A DNA stretch of 11,862 bases from an uncultured Bacteroidales bacterium. Lineage in GTDB: Bacteria; Bacteroidota; Bacteroidia; Bacteroidales; Paludibacteraceae. This document shows, piece after piece, positions 8,025 to 11,862 of this stretch. Both the position numbers and the translations under genes were made by a program. Position 1 is the stretch's first letter. Each line of letters starts with the position of its first letter. The stretch is taken from NCBI GenBank assembly GCA_903873355.1, contig CAIQOG010000060.1, positions 1 through 11,862 of the forward strand, written 5' to 3'. The notes under the pieces are model-generated. The model was given only the letters and a program-made list of their open reading frames with translations, was not told the DNA's origin and ran no database searches.

Positions 8025-8093
8025 GTGAATTTTTCTCTATTTTTCACGGGTGTCAATTTTTCTACATCTTACGTCAATTTTTCTACATTGACA
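8025..8093 (+). repeat. Direct-repeat array with overlapping hairpin, possible operator of the giant surface protein gene
   Basis: GTCAATTTTTCTACAT occurs exactly twice, at 8052-8067 and 8073-8088, with a period of 21 bases (two helical turns). A third, imperfect copy (GTGAATTTTTCTCTAT, three mismatches) lies at 8025-8040. The second exact copy is also part of an inverted repeat, GTCAAT (8073-8078) with ATTGAC (8087-8092) around an 8-base loop; TGTCAAT at 8051-8057 could pair with the same right arm. Tandem sites two turns apart are typical of activator binding; LytTR-type regulators use this spacing. The array sits just upstream of, and partly overlaps, the candidate promoter of the next gene. 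The identity of any binding protein is unknown. Confidence 0.5.
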
Positions 8094-8115
8094 TATAAAC
8101 TATTATCTATTTTTA
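8088..8115 (+). promoter_or_regulatory. Candidate promoter for the giant surface protein gene
   Basis: TTG at 8088-8090 and TATTTTTA at 8108-8115 resemble the Bacteroidota -33 (TTG) and -7 (TAnnTTTG) elements. The spacer is 17 bases, slightly short, and the last base of the -7 box is A instead of G. A start of transcription near 8122 would leave a leader of about 16 bases to the ATG at 8138 or 46 bases to the ATG at 8168; the latter favours the second start. The -33 element overlaps the end of the repeat array. Confidence 0.3.
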
Positions 8116-8137
8116 CAACTTCGAATACTATATAAAA

Positions 8138-10108
8138 ATGAATAATAAATTATTTAAAATTAATTTTATGAAAAAATCAACAACCAAATTAATGACTTTA
8201 GTCATTATGTTTATGCTCTGTGTTTTGAGCGTAAATGCAACGACCTATTATTCCACAGGGAGTGTTGCTGCGAACACATTAACAAACTGGAAAACAGCCA
8301 GGGATGGTACAGGAACTTCTCCGGGGAACTTTACAACCGGTGATGTTTTTATTGTTCAAGGTACAGGTGGTGGTTCTGGTGCACCTCATTCAATGACAAC
8401 CAGTTCTACCTTAAGTATTAGTGGAACAGGATCAAAATTATGGATTGAAAGTGGTGCAACACTAACTGCTACAAGTGCTATAACACTAGCCGCTGCAACA
8501 ACATTTCAAATTGACAATGGCGGAACGTATGTTCATGGACATACAGGTGCCATCTCAAATATGTTGGCTGGAACAGAAAGTTTTGGAACTTCAAGTAATT
8601 TTGTTATAACCGGTGGTTTAGGTACAGGTCCAACTAAGGCATCTATAACAGGTGGAAGTTTTGGTAATTTTACATTCACCGGAACTGCCACCATGCAATG
8701 TAATGGTGTATTTCCTGATGTAACAGGAACATTAACATGTAATAGTGTTGCAAATGAATTCAGAATGGCAGCAAGTGTTGTGGGTAATGGAGGATTTTCA
8801 GTTGGAAATTTTGTGTTAAGTTCTGGGATTTTTAGTTTTGGAAATGGTACTGCAGTAAATAACCTTACAGTAACTGGCGACTTTACTATTTCTGGAGGCA
8901 CATTTCAAACAGCTTGTTCAACAAACCCTAGTACTAATACTGTTACATTTACAAAATCAGGAGTTTCTACATTCACAAAATCAGGTGGAACGATAACTGC
9001 AGCAAGTAGTTCAGGAAGACATATTAACTTTATTGTCTCGAGTGGAACAACCCTTAATATGGGTACAAATATTCTTGATTGTGCGGGTTCAACAAATGCA
9101 GATTTTACTGTGAACTCGGGAGGAACAGTCAGATTAGGAGATCCAGGTGGTATTGTTTTGCAGGGATCTTCAGCGACGACTGGTAATATTAGAACCAGTT
9201 CAACTTCTATAAGAAGCTTTAGTACAGGAGCAAATTATGAATTTACCGGAGGTGCCGCACAAATTACCGGTACAGGTTTGCCTGCAACAGTAAATAATCT
9301 TACTATAAATAATACTTTAGGTGGTGTTACATTAACTGCTGCAACTACTGTAAACGGAATTCTTGCTATGACCAATGGCATTTTAACTACAACGGGAACA
9401 AATTTACTAACACTTGGTAGTGCAGCTACAGTGAGTGGAGGTAGTTCGTCCAGTTTTGTTAGCGGACCGATGCAGCATACTATTGCTTCTACAAGTTCTA
9501 CCGCTAAAACTTTCCCATTGGGTAAAGGAAGTGCTTATGCACCTGTGGTGTTAACCGTAACACAAAGTGCAGCTACTTCAACCACTTATAAAGCTGAAGT
9601 ATTTGCTTCGGGAATTCCTTCTAGAACATTGCCGGGAACAATAAGTGCTGTTTCAACCAACAGATATTATGCCCTTTCAAGTTCGGGTTCTATTATTTCA
9701 AACGGTTCTATCGGTTTGGTTTACGATGCAAATGATGCAGGTATTTCTACCGGAACAGCTGCAGCCATGAGAATTGTAAACGATCAGGGTGGTGCAGCAT
9801 GGGTTGATCAAGGTCCTGTTGCAGGTGGTTCATCCCCAATTACTTCAGGAACAAACTTTACGACCCTGGGTAATTTTGCTATCGCAAATGCGCCTCTCGG
9901 AACACCTCCAACAGTTTCTACCGAAGCCGTTTCTTCTGTTGCATCTACTACGGCTACCGGTAATGGTAATATTACAGATCAGGGCAGTTCTAACATTATT
10001 TTAAGTGGTGTTTGTTGGTCAACAAATTCCGGTGCTGAAATGTATCAGGTAGTCATTCTACTGATGGTCCTACCGGAGCAACTCCAGGGGTATTTACAAG
10101 TGCCATGA
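8138..10108 (+). CDS. Giant modular T9SS-type surface protein, N-terminal part (frame broken near 10040)
   Basis: I do not recognise a specific enzyme. A signal peptide is clear. Translation may start at 8138 or at the ATG 10 codons later (8168), which gives the more typical MKKSTTKLMTLVIMFMLCVL and a cleavage after SVNA. Residues about 35-440 are rich in Ser, Thr, Gly and Asn, with repeated beta-strand units (NNLTVTGDFTISGG, VNNLTINNTLGGVTL, ADFTVNSGGTVRLGD) suggesting a beta-helix or stacked beta-solenoid. A beta-sandwich follows (about 442-580), with GPMQHTIASTSSTAKTFPLG and NRYYALSSSG, as often seen in Bacteroidota surface proteins. An FN3-like repeat with the motif GVCWST (624-629) begins at about 590. 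The last genuine codon is about E634 (10037-10039); residues 635-656 (MYQVVILLMV onward) are out-of-frame and differ in composition. The same repeat resumes in another frame, so this is one gene broken by a single-base loss or a sequencing error. Confidence 0.78.
   Translation: MNNKLFKINFMKKSTTKLMTLVIMFMLCVLSVNATTYYSTGSVAANTLTNWKTARDGTGTSPGNFTTGDVFIVQGTGGGSGAPHSMTTSSTLSISGTGSKLWIESGATLTATSAITLAAATTFQIDNGGTYVHGHTGAISNMLAGTESFGTSSNFVITGGLGTGPTKASITGGSFGNFTFTGTATMQCNGVFPDVTGTLTCNSVANEFRMAASVVGNGGFSVGNFVLSSGIFSFGNGTAVNNLTVTGDFTISGGTFQTACSTNPSTNTVTFTKSGVSTFTKSGGTITAASSSGRHINFIVSSGTTLNMGTNILDCAGSTNADFTVNSGGTVRLGDPGGIVLQGSSATTGNIRTSSTSIRSFSTGANYEFTGGAAQITGTGLPATVNNLTINNTLGGVTLTAATTVNGILAMTNGILTTTGTNLLTLGSAATVSGGSSSSFVSGPMQHTIASTSSTAKTFPLGKGSAYAPVVLTVTQSAATSTTYKAEVFASGIPSRTLPGTISAVSTNRYYALSSSGSIISNGSIGLVYDANDAGISTGTAAAMRIVNDQGGAAWVDQGPVAGGSSPITSGTNFTTLGNFAIANAPLGTPPTVSTEAVSSVASTTATGNGNITDQGSSNIILSGVCWSTNSGAEMYQVVILLMVLPEQLQGYLQVP
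8945..8985 (+). repeat. Short tandem repeat inside the giant surface protein gene
   Basis: ACATTTACAAAATCAGG (8945-8961) recurs at 8969-8985 with one mismatch, a period of 24 bases or eight codons, encoding TFTKSGVSTFTKSGG. It is in frame and fits the repeated beta-strand pattern of the protein, so it is most likely a duplicated strand unit. Confidence 0.6.
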
Positions 10109-11862
10109 CTAGTTTAGCACCGGGTCAGACTTATTATGTGAAAGCTTATGCACAAAATACAGAAACTATTGCTTATGGTAGTGAGGTTTCAGTTAAGACC
10201 AAAGCTTCGGTTACAACAGCTTCAGTAACTGCTCTACTTCAAAACACAGCAACTTGTGGTGGAACAATAACCAGTGCCGGTTCGTATACCGAAAAGGGCA
10301 TTTGTTGGTCAACCAGTGAAAATCCAACAACTACAGATGCTCATACCACCAATGGAACCGGTAGTGGAAACGGAACCTTTTCAAATGATATGTCAAGCCT
10401 TTCGGCTAATACTGATTACCATGTAAGAGCCTATGTTACCAACGAAAGTGGAACCAGTTACGGTGCTGATGTACCGTTTAAAACATTGGCTGAAGTTCCA
10501 ACCATTGCTCTTTCAAAATCCAGTTTGACCGATTTTGGCAGCGTAACAGCAAATAAAACCTCATCAACACAAACCTATACAGTTTCTGGAACTTACCTGA
10601 CAAGTAGTGTAACCATCACTCCACCCGTTGGTTTCCAGATTTCTAATGATGGTGGATCAAACTGGGTATCAAATCCTAACACAATTGTTTTGACCCAAAC
10701 TGCAGGTTCGTTGGATGCTCAACCGGTAACAATTACTGCCAGATTTAATCCTAATGCAGTTTCTTCATTCTCAGCAAATATTACCCACACTGCTACTGAT
10801 GCAACCACACAAAACGTAGCTGTAAGTGGTACAGGTGTTGCAGTTACAAATCCAACTGCATTAACTGTAAGTAAAAAGTCCGATAATATCGTGTATCTGA
10901 CATGGACTGCTCCTTCGGGATCGTATGATAAAGTGCTCGTATTTGCTCAGGTTGCAACTGATGTAACCGTATCTCCTTCCGGAGCAGGTTCTGCTTATAC
11001 AGGCGATAATCTGGCATGGGGAAGTGCAGCAACTTATGGTGCAGGCAGCGACAAATTAGTATATTCAGGTACAGGAACAAGTGCTGAAATAACAGGCTTA
11101 ACCAATGGTCAAACTTACTATTTCAAAGTATATTCCTACAGTGGCGACTCTTATGGAGTTACTCCTGCAACAGCAAACTTTGCTACTGCTGTTCAACCAA
11201 CAACAAGTTTAGGAGCTTCAGTTGCTAATGCACAAAGTATACTTACCTGGACAAATCCGACTTACAATGTGACTCAATCCAACTATTGGAGCGAAGTATT
11301 GGTTGTTGCCAAATCGGGTGGTGCAGTAGATGCAACACCAACCAGTGATGGTTCTGCTTATACCGCAAATGCTGCTATCGGATCTGGAACAGATTTAGGC
11401 TCTGGAAACTTCGTGGTATACAAGGGAACAGCTGCAACTGAGACAGTAACTGGATTAACTAATGGAACAACTTACCATTTTGCAATTTTCGTACGTCATG
11501 GAAGTGAATGGAGTGCTGCTACCCGTGCAAATGCAACTCCTAATGTATATGTAACCGGTGATTACAAATCTGTAGCAAGCACTAACTGGGATACCTATAC
11601 TACCTGGAATAAATGGAATGGTACATCATGGGTTGCTACATCTTCGGGTGATTATCCTAATTCTTCCACTGCAAGTGTTTTTATTGCCGCTGGAACAACT
11701 GTAACATATGCAACAGGCGGTAGAAATATGAAAAACTTAACCGTAGAAGGAACATTAACAACTGCCGCACTTGTTAATAGCGTGAATTACTTAAACGTAT
11801 ATGGTGATGTTTCTGTTCCAACAGGTGGTGTAATCGGGAATGTAGCTCAATTAAATGGAAAC
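10039..11862 (+). CDS. Giant modular T9SS-type surface protein, continuation after the frame break, 3' end outside the window
   Basis: This frame has no stop codon from 10039 to the last base (608 codons) and continues the upstream protein. Its first residues (NVSGSHSTDGPTGATPGVF) complete the FN3-like repeat begun before the break. A second copy of that repeat covers about 10210-10491, with GICWST at 10297-10314 matching GVCWST in the first. Next come a Hydin/choice-of-anchor-D-like domain (about 10492-10845, with ITPPVGFQISNDGG and NVAVSGTG), two FN3 domains (about 10846-11190 and 11191-11541, with ITGLTNGQTYYFKVYSY and VTGLTNGTTYHFAIFV), and another beta-helix-like segment from about 11548 (MKNLTVEGTL). 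The first in-frame ATG is at 10105, inside the repeat, and has no signal peptide, so an independent protein is unlikely. A T9SS tail is expected beyond the window. Role unknown; adhesin, glycan-binding scaffold or non-catalytic front of an enzyme are all possible. Confidence 0.78.

Noticed and set aside
8025..8047. Terminator after the GH105 gene (GTGAA with TTCAC)
   Set aside because: A 5-bp stem around a 13-base loop without a following T run; the bases are better explained as part of the repeat array.
8533..8901. 122-codon minus-strand frame rich in Pro, Val and Leu inside the giant surface protein gene
   Set aside because: Its composition is the antisense of Gly/Thr/Asn-rich repeats; no start signal or family resemblance.
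9789..10004. 71-codon plus-strand frame overlapping the giant surface protein gene
   Set aside because: It ends before the frame break, is in neither of the two coding frames there, and has a Leu/Gln-rich shadow composition.
10037..10045. Programmed ribosomal frameshift at the break in the giant surface protein gene
   Set aside because: There is no X XXY YYZ slippery heptamer and no strong downstream hairpin; a single-base loss in an A run is simpler.
1..11862. CRISPR arrays, tRNA or rRNA genes, insertion sequences and riboswitches
   Set aside because: No regularly spaced repeats with unique spacers, no cloverleaf or rRNA segments, no transposase-like frames or terminal inverted repeats, and no known riboswitch core were seen in either strand by eye.

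Overview
The window is a run of plus-strand genes from a member of the Bacteroidota, most likely Bacteroidales or a near relative. Evidence for this: four of the coding units show a signal peptide, and every gene whose 3' end lies in the window ends in a C-terminal domain of the type IX secretion system (T9SS) 'type A sorting' kind. Starts lack Shine-Dalgarno sequences and are preceded by A/T-rich DNA, and the best promoter candidates match the Bacteroidota -7 box TAnnTTTG. I cannot name the genus.

Layout: (1) 1-1473, the 3' part of a right-handed beta-helix protein, probably a PL9-type pectate lyase, with a bacterial Ig-like domain, a beta-sandwich and a T9SS tail. (2) 1658-3742, a divergent pectin methylesterase (CE8) with accessory domains and a T9SS tail. 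(3) 3964-6450, a PL9 pectate lyase with all expected calcium-binding Asp and catalytic Lys residues, two InlB-B-like repeats, a CBM35/CBM6-like module and a T9SS tail. (4) 6538-8004, a GH105 unsaturated (rhamno)galacturonyl hydrolase, unusual in carrying a T9SS tail. (5) 8138 to beyond 11862, a very large Ser/Thr/Gly-rich modular surface protein whose reading frame breaks near 10040 and continues in another frame to the window edge. Between the genes are two good intrinsic terminators (after genes 2 and 3), a possible 54-codon membrane ORF before gene 2, a promoter candidate before gene 3, and a 21-nt-period direct repeat with promoter candidate before gene 5.

Taken together this is a pectin (homogalacturonan) degradation locus built from secreted enzymes. 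The esterase would remove methyl groups, the PL9 lyase(s) would cut the de-esterified chain to 4,5-unsaturated oligomers, and the GH105 enzyme would remove the unsaturated end sugar. The giant protein may be a surface adhesin or binding scaffold, or the front of another carbohydrate-active enzyme. No SusC/SusD pair, transporter, regulator, RNA gene, CRISPR array or insertion sequence is visible here. I see no wholly new system. The points most worth checking are the frame break in gene 5, the repeat array before it, the altered active site of the CE8 protein and the apparently extracellular GH105.
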